A stretch of DNA of 64,000 nucleotides, from the NCBI GenBank assembly GCA_963853835.1, contig OY970828.1, positions 1,195,501 to 1,259,500 of the forward strand, given 5' to 3'. The notes under the pieces were generated by a model. It saw only the letters and a program-made list of their open reading frames with translations, was not told the origin of the DNA and did no database searches. Of this stretch, positions 12,026 through 23,478 are shown piece by piece (position 1 is the stretch's first letter; each line of letters begins with the position of its first letter). The stretch comes from Calendula officinalis (Eukaryota; Streptophyta; Magnoliopsida; Asterales; Asteraceae). The position numbers were made by a program, and so were the translations under genes.

Positions 12026-12790
12026 GTAAGTTTTTTAATCTTCTATAATTAGGGTTTGATTTGTAAATAATTTGCTTTCAGAATCAATTAATGGTGCCTT
12101 AATTGTTCATGTTCTGCTCTTTATGATGTTTTATTTTACTTCACAACACCATTTCACACACACACTATGACTCTGAGTATGTGGTTCATGTTCTTGTGGC
12201 TTTGTTTTGAACTTTTGGAGAGTGAAATCACAACAAAAGGTGTTTAGCAATTGCTCAATTATTAACTTACATATAAAAGTGAGTTTCAAAATTATGTTAA
12301 TATAGTCTTAACTTCTTATTGCTTATTTAAACCCAAAAAATTAGGATATATTTGCATCTGGAATCAGGCCACGAAAAAAATATATATTAAGAACCGGGAA
12401 CTAGACAAAAATAATGGTTCTGGTTTGGTTTGGTTTGGTCCGATTATTTCGGGTTTAGAACCAGTTAGAACCGAAAACTATATCATCCACATAAACTACA
12501 TCCTTAGCTAGACTTGAAATTGTCAAATTCAGGTTCTAGAACCGAAAAAACCGAACCGAAAAAGACAAAAAATTTGGTAGCGGTTCGGTTTTTTAGTTAA
12601 AATGCTCATCCGTACCAAACACGTAGGTTGTTACCTCTTTAAACCATCTATTTAAGTCAATAAACTTAAGCTTATTTTCTAACATTGACTACAAATTTAG
12701 TGAATTAGTTTACTCCTCACGTTTTCTTACGTATATTTAGTAGATCCCGATAATAAAAAGAAAACCGCATTTTCTTTCAACAAATTTCAG
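12026..12790 (+). other. Candidate 5'UTR intron of the 12824-13312 gene
   Basis: A good donor (gg|gtaagttttt at 12026) follows a pyrimidine-rich stretch without ATG-led coding. A good acceptor (aaatttcag|g at 12789-12790) lies 33 bp before the start codon. An intron here would join a first non-coding exon to the single coding exon. This is inference from splice signals alone. Confidence 0.4.
12370..12615. repeat. aaccgaaccg/ggttcggt repeat tract
   Basis: Contains 'ggtttggtttggtttggtcc' and complementary 'aaccgaaccgaaaaag' text ending in 'aaatgctcatcc', the same signature as the hAT-like MITE at 47605-48043. Lies inside the candidate 5'UTR intron. Confidence 0.5.
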
Positions 12791-12823
12791 GAATTTAAGA
12801 TGTATTAAAATATCCAACTAACC

Positions 12824-13312
12824 ATGGTTCAAACACTCGAAGCCATCAAAGGCGGCGGTGGTTCCATAAAAGTTGGAACCACGGGCACCATTAACGCCTT
12901 AATGTCACACGAACTACAATCGGTTAAAGTTACATCTCCCAAAAGAGATTTGGACCCTAATGATGCAACCGCGGGTACAACTCCCAAAGCTCGCGTACAA
13001 GTCGACGAAGCAAGCACTAGTAACAACAACAACGGTACAACAACGAATGAAAAACATGTTATTGTTCCTCAAAAAACAAAACATCATCATGCTAGAAGAG
13101 ATAGTAGAAACCCGTTTCTTCGTTCCAATAGTGTAACGGTCAATGAAAACGAGACTTGTAATGCAAGGAAAAAAGACAAAAAAGGGTCTTGTATGGTTGA
13201 AATTGTGGATGTAAAATGTGGAGTTCCTGATAAAATGTGGGCAAATCCTATAACAAATAGGTTGAAAAAACTTAGTTTTTCTAAGATTTCTGAAACTAAT
13301 GGTACAAAGTAA
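12824..13312 (+). CDS. Small plant protein of unknown function, 162 aa
   Basis: Single coding exon with a good start context (aaccATGG) and stop at 13310-13312. The N-terminus MVQTLEAIKGGGGS and a following V-GTTGTI-ALMS stretch, the low-complexity middle (poly-Asn, His, Arg-rich), and the C-terminal VPDKMWANPITNRLKKLSFSKISE block look like a plant-specific family of short uncharacterised proteins I remember from other dicots. The conserved ends with a variable basic centre suggest a real gene. No signal peptide, membrane segment or known domain is visible. I do not assign a function. Confidence 0.8.
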   Translation: MVQTLEAIKGGGGSIKVGTTGTINALMSHELQSVKVTSPKRDLDPNDATAGTTPKARVQVDEASTSNNNNGTTTNEKHVIVPQKTKHHHARRDSRNPFLRSNSVTVNENETCNARKKDKKGSCMVEIVDVKCGVPDKMWANPITNRLKKLSFSKISETNGTK

Positions 13313-13691
13313 ACTTGTAAATTGTAATGATGTATCAATGTACATGTTTTGTTCTTGAATCTCGATGGGTTATGAAAATTGGTCTTTCTCTGAATCTTTG
13401 ATCCGAATTTTCATCAAGAGGAATATATTTGGAATATTATCGGTGGAATTTGCAGTTTGGCATGAATTATTATGTGAAAATTATGTTGCCAAAACCTGCA
13501 AAATGGTCCATGTTATGTTCATCTTGTAATTGGAAATTGGTTGACCTTAATATAACAAATAGGAAACGGGTCAAACGAGTCTAACTCGCCCTAATTTTAT
13601 TTTTATATATTTGCCGCGTCCTAATTCTTTATATTTTAAATCATTATGTGATAAAAGGGTTATTGAATTCATACTTGAGGGTTTAAAAAAA

Positions 13692-13831
13692 GGATTTTGA
13701 TAATGACAGCCATAATGTCATAAGACATGCATTATAAATTTGTACATTAATCTACAACCGACTCCTAATTTTCGGGAACTACTCTATTATACAACATTTA
13801 ATGCACTTAATGACCAGTAATTATCAAAACT
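13692..13831. repeat. MITE family A, copy 2 (diverged)
   Basis: Begins ggattttgataatgacagcc and ends gaccagtaattatcaaaact. The ends are inverted and related to the other copies; the interior shares 'catgcattataaatttgtac' with the family. Confidence 0.6.
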
Positions 13832-14334
13832 CTTATAAAAAAATGGACTAATAAATGTTCAGGTCAACCCACTCGACTAATAAATGTTCACAAGTCAACC
13901 AACCCGTACCCGCCACCCACGGGTAGCATTTCTACTTAAATGTGAATAAACCGAACTTTCATGCCTTTTTTACTTAGAGATAAATTTACTAATATTGTGA
14001 AATTTGAGTTTTTAATTTTTTTAATTTTGGAATTTAACCATAATTAACATGTAAAGGTGGTTGTGTACTTGTGTTCAGCTGCCAACCACCGTCGATAACG
14101 ATCGTCCAACCGTCTGACTGTTAATGTGAGACTGCAACCTTTGAATCATAATGTACAACTATGGATGCACAATGTATTATCAGCTTATTAAATAAATATT
14201 ACGAAGTATTATTATTACCAATTAAATCCAATAAATATTTCAATTATTTGCCAACTAAAACGGCAATTCACTTATGAAATAGTACAGAAATGACAGATAC
14301 ATTCAGGCATGTTATAATTTTAAGTATACAATTT

Positions 14335-14523
14335 AGGAAAATGATAATGACAGCCCTAAGGGCTGTCAATAAGACCCCATAACACGCATAAAAAACTTGT
14401 ACAATAATAAATAACCGTCCCCTGCATTTTAGGAATAAACCACCATCAATAAAAGTACAAACGTTTTATGCACGTAACTACCTCTTAATGACAGCGCTAA
14501 GAGCTGTCATTAACAAAACCCTA
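14335..14523. repeat. MITE family A, copy 3 (best preserved)
   Basis: Both ends carry the palindrome: gacagccctaagggctgtc on the left and gacagcgctaagagctgtc on the right, with outer ends ggaaaatgataat and attaacaaaaccc. About 190 bp, non-coding. Confidence 0.75.
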
Positions 14524-14927
14524 CAATTTATGTGTATCAAATAAATACTCATGTATGTAAATTACCTATAAAAAGTTATACAAATTATTTATGTATGTAA
14601 ATTACGTATTAACAATTATAAAAAGTATTTAGTGAAGAATTTAACGCTGGAATTTAACACTTGTTAGTTAAATGATCGACATTGTAAAAATTGGTATCAA
14701 TAAATATCATAAGTGTCATTTTCAAAGTAAATGACTAAAAAAAATAATATTGACTCTCAATGGGAAGACTCATATGTTAGTCATCAGAAAAAATTTTATA
14801 ATATTAAAATAATTCTGAATTTGTTTTTATGTAATGTTATTTTTATGTTAATTATATTTTTATTAATATATGAATATTTATTTTGCAAAAAATGTTAGTA
14901 CTATTTTTATTACTAAAAACAGTAGTA

Positions 14928-15205
14928 CTTCATCCGATTTAAAATAAGTGATACATTTTTCATATTTGAGTGTATCAAAATAAGTGATACATTTTGAAAT
15001 TTTATCTTATTTGGTAAAAAGTGAAATGACTCATTTACCATTATTTTTACTTTTAAATATCATTAACCTTATTTTATTTAAAAATTATGGGGTCTATTTC
15101 CTACTAACCATCCAATTAATCTAATTTAACTCTTATTATAATCTTTTAACTTAAAAACAAACAGTGAAATAAAAAATGTATCACTTGTTTTGAATTTGGA
15201 GGAAG
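14928..15205. repeat. Stowaway-like MITE (Tc1/mariner)
   Basis: Terminal inverted repeats built on cttcatccgatttaaaataa on the left and ttgttttgaatttggaggaag on the right, flanked by TA on each side. The ctyCnTCCG start and TA duplication are characteristic of Stowaway. A related copy is at 54822-55134. Confidence 0.8.
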
Positions 15206-15474
15206 TATAATTATTTAAAGTCACCCAAGCATCTTTTCAATTATTTCTTTTAATCATTGTCACAATAATTATTTTTTTAATAAGGAGTAAAAACATAACG
15301 TCTGTAAGTTTAGGATTCAATTTCCGATTCCAAAATCCAAGATCTCCTTCCACATTTCACCTCAAAAACCATCAAATTCAATTTCAAAAACATTCAATCT
15401 CCATCCACATTTCACCTCAAAAGCCATCAAATTCGATCTCTAAAACATTAAATCTCCAAACTCAAATCACAACA

Positions 15475-18400
15475 ATGGCAACCAAATCTCTAAAATCCAA
15501 AAAACCCCCATCCACACCTTCGCCGCCATCATCAAGATCTTCATCACATTCTTCACATCTCGCCATGATTGAACTCAAGCAAAGAATCATAACATCACTC
15601 TCAAAACTTTCCGACCGAGACACGCACCAAATCGCCGTCGAAGATCTCGAAAAAATCATCCAAACCCTAACGCCGGACGGAATCACAATGGTTCTCAACT
15701 CACTCTACGACGCCGCCGGCGAGGCCAACAAACCGGCGGTCAAAAAAGAAGCAATCCGTCTGTTATACTTTCTCTGTAAAACCCACACTGAATCAGCTTC
15801 AACACATCTAACCAAAATCATAGCTCACATTGTGAAAAGACTCAAGGATTCAGATTCAGGTGTGAAGGACACGTGTCGTGATGCAATTGGTGAGCTTTCT
15901 TGTTTGTATCTGAAAGGTGAAGATAATATTGGGTCTGTTGTTAGTTTGTTTGTGAAACCGTTATTTGAAAGTTTGAATGATCAGAATAAAGGTGTTCAAA
16001 GTGGTGCAGCTAATTGTTTGGCTAAAATGATAGAAATGGCTTCTGATGTGCCAATTTTGAGTTTTCAGAAACTTTGTGGCAGGATTTGCAAGTATTTGAA
16101 TAACCCTAATTTCTTGGCTAAAGGTGCACTTTTGCAAGTGGTTTCTAGTCTTTCACAGGTAACCCTAACTGCAACACTTTGTCTGTGATCATTTTTTATT
16201 AGTATTTGTTAATTGATGGTTTGCTAAAACATTACCTTAAGAACCCTAATTTGTATTATGTGAGTTTGCCTTTAGGTCAAAAGAGGGTGTTTGGAATTGC
16301 ATATATTATTCAAGTGATTATGGCTTATTTTAGTTTTTAAAAGTGAAAATGATTTTGGAGTGTTTGGATACATGTTGTGTTTTAGCTTATTTAAAACACA
16401 TTTTTGAAACCATAACCATCTTAGAAATACCCAATCCCAGTATCCAAACACTCCGAGCCTATTGTGTTTCTTATAAACCAAAACGTACTTTGGAGTGTTT
16501 GGATACAAAAAAATACACTTTTTAAGCACCTTTTTTAAGTATTAGCTGAAAATATGCAATCCCAAACAACCCTTTAAATCTTTGTATAATGGAAATTATA
16601 ACTCGATATTATTCAAATTCTAATTTTCATCAATTGGTCTAATCAAGATTAGTGAAAGTGGTTAATATAAGCTAAAACACAACATGTAATTAAATTTTGT
16701 TTGGGTGTGTCACTGTCGAAACACACTCTAAATCAAACCCTAAGGAAATTTATAATTTTTATTTTATTAATAAATTTATAAATTTTTTTAAAGGTTGGTG
16801 CAATTTCTCCACAAGGTTTGGAGCCACTACTTCAAAGCATACACGAGTGTCTGACAAATTCTGATTTTGCCACTCGAAAAGCGGCTGCTGATTCATTAAA
16901 TTCATTAGCTTTACATTCAACCAATTTAATTACAGGAAAAACGGGCCCCACAATATCAGCACTCGAGGCTTGCCGATATGATAAGGTTAGTTTAAAAATT
17001 AAGTCAACTTTGTACCTTTTTGTAAGTCAACAAAGTTAGATTATTTATATATTTTTATTTTTTATTTTTGCAGATAAAGACCGTAAGAGATAGTATAATA
17101 GAAGCTTTGCAGCAATGGCAAGGTCTTGCAGGTGGTTCTGATGATCAAAAAGCAAATGGTAACGGTGAGCTTAAAAAATTATATATTATTTTTTAATTGT
17201 ATATGCGTGGGTGGGAATTTGGCCCGTTGACTTTTAAACGGGTCGATTTGGAACAAAAAAGGGTAGCTAAAATAGATATGGGTCAAATGGGTTGAGTTTG
17301 ACCCGTTTACTTTTAAATGGGTTGATTTGGAATAAGTGTTTTTGGGGTCAACCCAAACTGCCCCGTACAAGAATTACCCGTTATGACCCGTTACCTAACT
17401 TTCCCAAACTGCTCATTTTGCACCTTTATGTTTGGATAAAAAAGTGTTCCGGGTCAACCCAAACCAACCCATACAAAAGTTACCTGTTCTGACACGAACC
17501 CATTTTGACCCGTTACCTAACTTGCCCGACCTGCCCGTTTTTCCACCTTCACATATTTGGAGAAAAAATGTTTCTAGGCAACCGATTTTGATCCGTTTCA
17601 CCATGAACCCATTTTGACCCGATTTTGTGAATTCTTCAGATGGTGAAGATTCTGCACCAATTAAACCCGATGAAAGAAAAACAGAGGGCCCGTCAAATAA
17701 CAACGAGCCCGAAAACACCAACATACCCGAAAAAGCAGTTGGAATCTTGAAAAAGAAAGCACCTGCTTTAAGTGATAAAGGATTAAACCCCGAGTTTTTC
17801 CAACGACTTGAAAAACGGGTTTCGGGTGAAGTTGAAGTGGTTGTACCTAGAAGATTTGTGAAGTCATCAAACGAGCAAAATGGAGATGAATCGGGCCAGA
17901 ATGACGCAAATAGCGGGCCCGAGTCAAAAGAGGGCTGCCCGAAAGTTGACCGAGGAATCGGCGGGCCTTCTAGAAGGCGGGAATTTGAAGATGCGAGTGA
18001 CCCGAATCAGAGAGACGGGTTTAGGAGTAATAAAGGAAATTGGTTGGCTATACAGAGACAGTTATTACAGTTGGAGAGACAACAAGCTCATCTCATGAAC
18101 ATGTTGCAGGTATTTCGGTTCAATTTGTAGATAGATATTAGAGTAAATTACAGAAATTGTCCCTAAACTTATTTTTTTCTCGTGATTTTTGTCCCTATGG
18201 TCTTCAAATTTTATCTTTTTGTCCGATTTGACCTAACATGACCAAAATACCCTTACAAAAAAAGTTCAGAACTTTTTAACAAATAAATTAAATTAAGGGT
18301 ATTTTGGTCATTTTAGGTCAAAATGGACAAAAAAGGTGAAATTTTTAGACCACATGGACAAAAATCACGAAATAAAAAGTTCAGGGACAAAATCTGAGAA

Positions 18401-20171
18401 TTCGTGAAACCACAGGGACATTTTCTGCAATTTACTCCAGATATTATATATAAATAAGAGTCAGGCAATGGATGGGTTAGTTAATGGGTCAAAAAGGGTT
18501 TCTAACAATTAACAAAACGGGTCGGTTTGGCCCGTCAACAATCTTTTGTTGCAGGATTTTATGGGCGGGTCCCATGATGGAATGATGACTCTAGAAAACA
18601 GAGTACGGGGTCTTGAACGGGTAGTTGAAGACATGGCCCGTGATCTGTCATTATCGGGCAATAACCGAAGAAATGGAAATTACATGATGGGATTTGAAGA
18701 ATCGGGCAGACCGTTAAACAAATACAACGGGTCGTTTTCCGATTACCCGAACCCAAAATTAGGAAGAAACGATGACCCGATGTCTTACATGGGTTCAACT
18801 ATGAGAAACAGAGGATCTAATTGGCGATCCGAAAACGGGCCCGAAACTTGGGACTACCATTCATACGGTAGGAACACGCAAACGGGCGATAAAGGGCCCG
18901 GGCCCGTTAACAGACGAGGTTGGGGCGGGCCTGGGCCCGCGAGATTCGGTGAAGGCCCGTCAGCTAGAAGTGTGTGGCAGGCTTCTAAAGATGAAGCTAC
19001 ATTGGAAGCAATCAGAGTAGCGGGTGATGACAACGGGCCTGCCCTACCTGCCCGAACTGCCCGGGTTCCGGAAATGGTGGCTGAAGCAATGGGAGATGAG
19101 AATGTGCAGGATCGGGACCCGGTTTGGGTCGCGTGGAGCAATGCAATGGATGCTATAAATGTGGGTGATGCGGATACGGGCTTTGCTGAGGTTTTGTCAA
19201 CGGGTGATGATTTGTTGCTTGTGAAATTGATGGACCGAACGGGCCCCGTTATTGATGAGCTGTCGAGTGAGGTTGGGACCGAAGTTTTGCACGCGGTTGC
19301 TCAGTTTCTTCCCGATCAAAATGTGTTTGATATTTGCTTGAGCTGGCTTCAACAGGTAATAACTTATTATACATACGTAGATACATATATAATATATATA
19401 TATATACATACATAGATAGATACATAAGTACATCATAAGTAGTATTATTGTAAACAGGCCAATATGACTAACTTCGGGTGGCAATTCAGATCGGTTTCGG
19501 GTTCGCGGGTCAGAAACGTTCAAACCTGAAACCGACCTATTTATATCTCAACCCTAACCTGTTTACCCTCAATCTGAAACACGACCCATATAACCCGTTT
19601 AATTAAAAGGGTTAAATAGGTTAGCGGGTCAAACGAGTTAAATAGGATGTTGTTATTCCACAAATTCATAACAAAATACCAAAACACCAAAATTACTAAG
19701 TAACCTTTTTAGTTTTTATTTAAGCGTTAGTTACATTTAAACTAGTAAATTATAATATATATTTTAATAATTAAACGGGTTGGCAGGTCGACTCTTTTAA
19801 ATTATCTTCGACCCAAACCTAACCTGTTTAATAAACGGGTCAGTTGAGTTGACCTAAGACTGACCCGAAACTTTTTTACCTCAACCCAAACTTGTTCGGG
19901 TTGGGACTTGGGATATATGAACTAGTCAACCCAATTACCAACAAATAGATTAACCGCCATTTTTTGTATACAGTTGCTGGATATGATTGTAGAAAATGGG
20001 GCGGATAATGTTGGAATCCCAATGGAAGTTAAAAAGGAGATTTTGGTCAATTTGAACGAGGCGGCTTCAACTATCGAGCCTCCCGAAGATTGGGAAGGCA
20101 TGGTACCCGATCAACTGTTATTACAGCTGGCATCAGTTTGGGATATCGATTTACATCAACTAGATAAGTAA
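15475..20171 (+). CDS. TORTIFOLIA1/SPIRAL2-like microtubule-associated protein
   Basis: Plant microtubule-associated protein that binds cortical arrays and microtubule ends and influences directional cell growth. Exons: 15475-16158, 16794-16985, 17074-17164, 17640-18109, 18555-19355, 19974-20171. All introns are GT-AG; 2436 nt, 811 aa. Residues 1-30 are Ser/Pro/Lys-rich. Residues 30-320 are HEAT/TOG-type helices (LKQRIITSLSKLSDRDTHQ; VKRLKDSDSGVKDTCRDAIGEL; FLAKGALLQVVSSLSQ), the tubulin-binding part. A charged linker follows, then a coiled coil near LQLERQQAHLMNMLQ and LENRVRGLERVVEDMA, and a helical C-terminal domain ending PPEDWEGMVPDQLLLQLASVWDIDLHQL. This order matches the family. Start ATG at 15475 opens the long first exon. 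Introns contain MITEs. Which paralogue (TOR1/SPR2 or a SP2L type) is undecided. Confidence 0.95.
16283..16573. repeat. hAT-like foldback MITE in intron 1 of the TORTIFOLIA1-like gene
   Basis: The ends gagggtgtttggaattgcat and the reverse complement of atgcaatcccaaacaaccct match. Inside, ggagtgtttggatac occurs at 16357-16371 and 16492-16506, and inverted at 16440-16454. No coding content. Confidence 0.6.
18141..18438. repeat. MITE with ~23-bp TIRs and 8-9-bp target duplication
   Basis: The left end gagtaaattacagaaattgt and the reverse complement of the right end (acattttctgcaatttactc) agree at about 21 of 23 positions. The flanks 'agatatta' directly before and 'cagatatta' directly after give a target duplication of 8 bp, or 9 with one mismatch. 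Lies in intron 4 of the TORTIFOLIA1-like gene. The duplication size suggests hAT or Mutator. Confidence 0.8.
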
Positions 20172-20712
20172 ATGATAATTGGATATTTGTATCAAGATCT
20201 AATATTTTAGTTTCTTGAAAAATCTTTAATCTTTGATTGGATTTGGTTTTCCTAGTAACCTTTGACATTAAATGTAGATGAAACAAGATGAAGGCTTGTG
20301 TTTTTGTTTGTTGTTGTTTTGTAACCAAATAGTAATGAAAAGGGTTTGTATGATATTGGTTAATTTGAGCATCTTCCAGATTCATTTGTGTCACATATCT
20401 TAATGGATTTGATGCATAGTGCATATTGTAATTGTATTTTGTGTAGTTTCAAATCATCTTTATGTGAAATAAACTTGCAATTCTTGCATATCTATGGTAA
20501 TTTATATCAAAGATTGATTTTTCTTTAACAATCTTAAGATACTAACAAACTAAAGCATAATCAAATCGATATTAGTTAAATTACAATCTTGATAACCTTG
20601 TTCATTGGCATTTTCATAAAGAAATCTACAATTTAAGCCAATTAATTACACATGCACTTGAAGGATCTTAATAATACTTACCACAAAACACATAATTAAA
20701 ACAACATAAAAT

Positions 20713-22302
20713 CTACATCAATATATTTTCCTTATCACCTTTAAGATATTCAAAAACTTCCTCAAGCTTACTAATTCTTGCTTCAAGATCCAATCCCAAC
20801 GTATCAATTTCATCATCACCCATAAAATCTTCAAAATTTTCATTTCCCGAATCTTTGACCAAATTTTCAATGTCATTACCACCCGTCAAATCTTCAAAAT
20901 TTCCATTTCCCGAATCATCTTTGACCAAATTTTCAATTTCAATATCACCCGTTGACTTTTTCCGCCACTCCAAATATCTAACTGTCACAAATGGCTCACA
21001 AACTCTAGACGGAAAACACAATATAACATCCTTAACCGATCTCGTGTAAAATCTCCAACCGATTTCAGGGCTTTCATCGGCTCGTGCCACATCAGCAGGC
21101 ACATCTTGGTTCATACCAAATTGCATTGCAACTCTATGCGGTAAATACTGTTCAATACAACTGCCATCAATCCCAACTAACTCTGAAACCCTTAAACAAC
21201 GGGCCCACAACTCAAATTCTTCATCTAACCCATCTTTAACCCTAACCCACCTTCTGTTTTCTTGATAAATATTACAAAAAACCGAATCTTTGTTCAAATT
21301 CAAACCATACGGTTGCCAACAAAAATCTTGAAAATCACAATTGATTAACAGGCCAATGTTTTCGATTTGCTGTTTCTTTTTATCCCATTTCGCGAATCTT
21401 GGACTGCAATTACTTCCGGGATTAGGGCTAAATTTCAGAAATCGTTCCCAAATCCAAATTTGAACTAGTTGAAAAGGCGCCCAAATTGTAACCGCTTTCG
21501 TATCGGATTTAACGATTTCAGTTTTTAAAAAGCTTAAATCTTTATAAATACTAGCAAGAACAGCAGGTGCAAGAGCAAGTTTAATACCTCTAGCTAAATA
21601 TATAGCAATTATAGAAACATTTTTCGCAATGGTGGAATATGATTTAGGGAAAACAAACCTCGTTAACCACATTATGAGAAACGCTTCATGTTCGATTTCA
21701 CTGCCACTGTTTCTAAATTTACCCATCCATCGAAATTGTTCGACTTTATTGCATTTACTTTTTGTTATCTCTGATCTTGCTTCCTGCAATTTAGCTAAAA
21801 TTGTTTTCGACTCATCGTTTTCGATACAGTTGGTAACAGATTCACCTAAAACAGAGTAACCTCCGATAATCATGATATCTTCTAAAGTTATTGTAACTTC
21901 CCCCCAATCAAAATGGAAACTTTTCGTTTCAGAACGCCATTTTTCAGCAAACCCTAGAATTAAATCATCGGATTTCTTAATTTCATATGAGGAATTCAAA
22001 ACGGCGTCGTAGATACCTGCTTTTTTCCAGGTGGATTTGTGAAGAGAATGCATACTATCAACCCAATCTTTCCACCCCTTTTGTTGAGTTCTCCAGCCAT
22101 TAAATAATACTTTTGAAGAACAAATTTTCGGTGCGGAAGGACAATTGGGGAAATAGGGTTTACGATTTTGGGATTTAGCGGATGGTTTTAGAAATTGGGC
22201 AATTTTTCGGGTCGGGTGATAGTGTTTAGATGGATCGGGTGATACCATGAGCTCTTCTCTTTCTTCCATGATGATATCGTCCGCCATTGTTGCAGGTTCC
22301 AT
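20713..22302 (-). CDS. Plant mobile domain (PMD) protein
   Basis: Single-exon gene, stop at 20713-20715. I place the start at 22302 (ATG of MEPATMADD); an in-frame ATG further up (22395) would add a hydrophobic stretch not typical of the family. The body matches the plant mobile domain: GWKDWVDSMHSLHKSTWKKAGIYDAVLNS, then FHFDWGEVTITLEDIMIIGGYSVLG, then a helical region with AFLIMWLTRFVFP and LVQIWIWERF, and a C-terminal YLPHRVAMQFGMNQDVP. PMD proteins derive from transposons; domesticated members (MAIN, MAIL1) act in the nucleus in silencing and genome stability. After the domain come two imperfect copies of an acidic IENLVKDSGNxNFEDL unit and a short coiled coil (LEARISKLEEVFEYLK). No transposase core is seen, so it may be a host gene. 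Convergent with the previous gene. Confidence 0.88.
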   Translation of the reverse strand: MEPATMADDIIMEEREELMVSPDPSKHYHPTRKIAQFLKPSAKSQNRKPYFPNCPSAPKICSSKVLFNGWRTQQKGWKDWVDSMHSLHKSTWKKAGIYDAVLNSSYEIKKSDDLILGFAEKWRSETKSFHFDWGEVTITLEDIMIIGGYSVLGESVTNCIENDESKTILAKLQEARSEITKSKCNKVEQFRWMGKFRNSGSEIEHEAFLIMWLTRFVFPKSYSTIAKNVSIIAIYLARGIKLALAPAVLASIYKDLSFLKTEIVKSDTKAVTIWAPFQLVQIWIWERFLKFSPNPGSNCSPRFAKWDKKKQQIENIGLLINCDFQDFCWQPYGLNLNKDSVFCNIYQENRRWVRVKDGLDEEFELWARCLRVSELVGIDGSCIEQYLPHRVAMQFGMNQDVPADVARADESPEIGWRFYTRSVKDVILCFPSRVCEPFVTVRYLEWRKKSTGDIEIENLVKDDSGNGNFEDLTGGNDIENLVKDSGNENFEDFMGDDEIDTLGLDLEARISKLEEVFEYLKGDKENILM

Positions 22303-23478
22303 GATGATTTGAGAAAAAAAGGCGGGAAAACAGAAAAATATATAATAATGATAAAGATGGTTAACTACCTTCGAATCGTTGAATCCAAATAACACTATTT
22401 TTTAGTATATTGATCACATTGTCACCTCGAACGAGCAATTTCACTTCAAAACGTTGAATTGCAATTTGAAACCCTAAACTTAGAAATTGATCAACAGCAG
22501 AACTGAAGGATACAGCTTTTATAGAGCAAGCTTTTAAATGAAGTTTACAATTTAGCCCTCTATGTTTTCATACTTACTCTTTTTCCCCATTACTACAAAA
22601 ACACGTGCCTTTATTAAAAACTTCATAGAACTATCGCTAAACATCAAGAATTAACGATTGATGTTTGAGATCCCGTCATGGGGCACGATATTTGTCATGT
22701 ATATATTACGTACATATTCATACATTAGTGTAATGTATACAAATGTAAGTATTTGCATGCATACGAATACATGGACAATTTATAAAGTTCCACCATCATT
22801 AGTATCCTTTCGGGTATAAAATTTTGGGGGTCAAGGGGGTTGCGTCCCCTGACGGGATCCTAAGGACATCACACCTAGCGAGGTCCAAACGGCAGTGTCC
22901 CTAGCAGGGGCTCGGGAAAACATTCTGATATAAAAACGAACTTAACATAAGAGATTAGATTATAGAAACACATTATTTTATTATAAGTTTTGATAATGTT
23001 AGCCCTTATGGCTGTCACTAAGTGCATAAAAAGTGGTACAAGAGAGTGCTTCCTGAAATTTAGAAGTTGGTTGTAGATTAAAATACAAATATTTAATGTA
23101 TGACTTAGGGCTCTTATTATCACAACTCTTTTATTATTTACACCAATAATTCTCCAAAAACTAATTTCATAAACTTACAAGATAGCTACAAATTTTATAG
23201 ATATAAAAACTAAAAAAAAAACACATTCAAGACTACCGAGTATCACAATATTATTGTTCTAAGTAAAATAGATTTAATCGGGAATAGCAAACCTAAACAC
23301 CAAAAATAAAATATAAATAGTCAAATCTTTATTGTTATTTGAAATAGTAAAAGTCGTTATGAGTCGATCCCTTTAAACATGCAAAGTTAGCCTTTTCTTA
23401 ATCACTATAAAATTGATTCTCTCCCAAAAAAAAAAAAAAGACAAAAAACAAAAATCGATCTCCCCAAATTCTTGAAAA
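22303..23478. other. Intergenic: PMD upstream flank and repeats
   Basis: No gene is supported. 22797-22920 is a GC-richer patch (gggggtcaagggggttgcgt, then ggtccaaacggcagtgtccc) unlike its surroundings and of unknown origin. 22987-23130 is a family A MITE. Confidence 0.6.
22987..23130. repeat. MITE family A, copy 4
   Basis: Left end gttttgataatgttagccct and right end agggctcttattatcacaac are inverted relatives. The middle ('aatttagaagttggttgtag') shares words with the other copies. Confidence 0.6.

Larger units (their letters stand above)
13313..15474. other. Intergenic, repeat-rich
   Basis: No gene is supported. It holds two family A MITEs (13692-13831, 14335-14523), a Stowaway-like MITE (14928-15205), acccgttt-type words near 13570 and 13870, and the 5' flank of the next gene, where 'caccatcaaattca..cattcaatctcc' text repeats between 15360 and 15450. 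Confidence 0.65.

Noticed and set aside
12829..13345. Several minus-strand frames opposite the 162-aa gene
   Set aside because: Antisense shadows of the plus-strand coding exon.
19197..19523. Minus-strand frame of 108 codons over an exon-intron border
   Set aside because: It includes a tata repeat and is antisense to the well-supported exon 5 of the TORTIFOLIA1-like gene.
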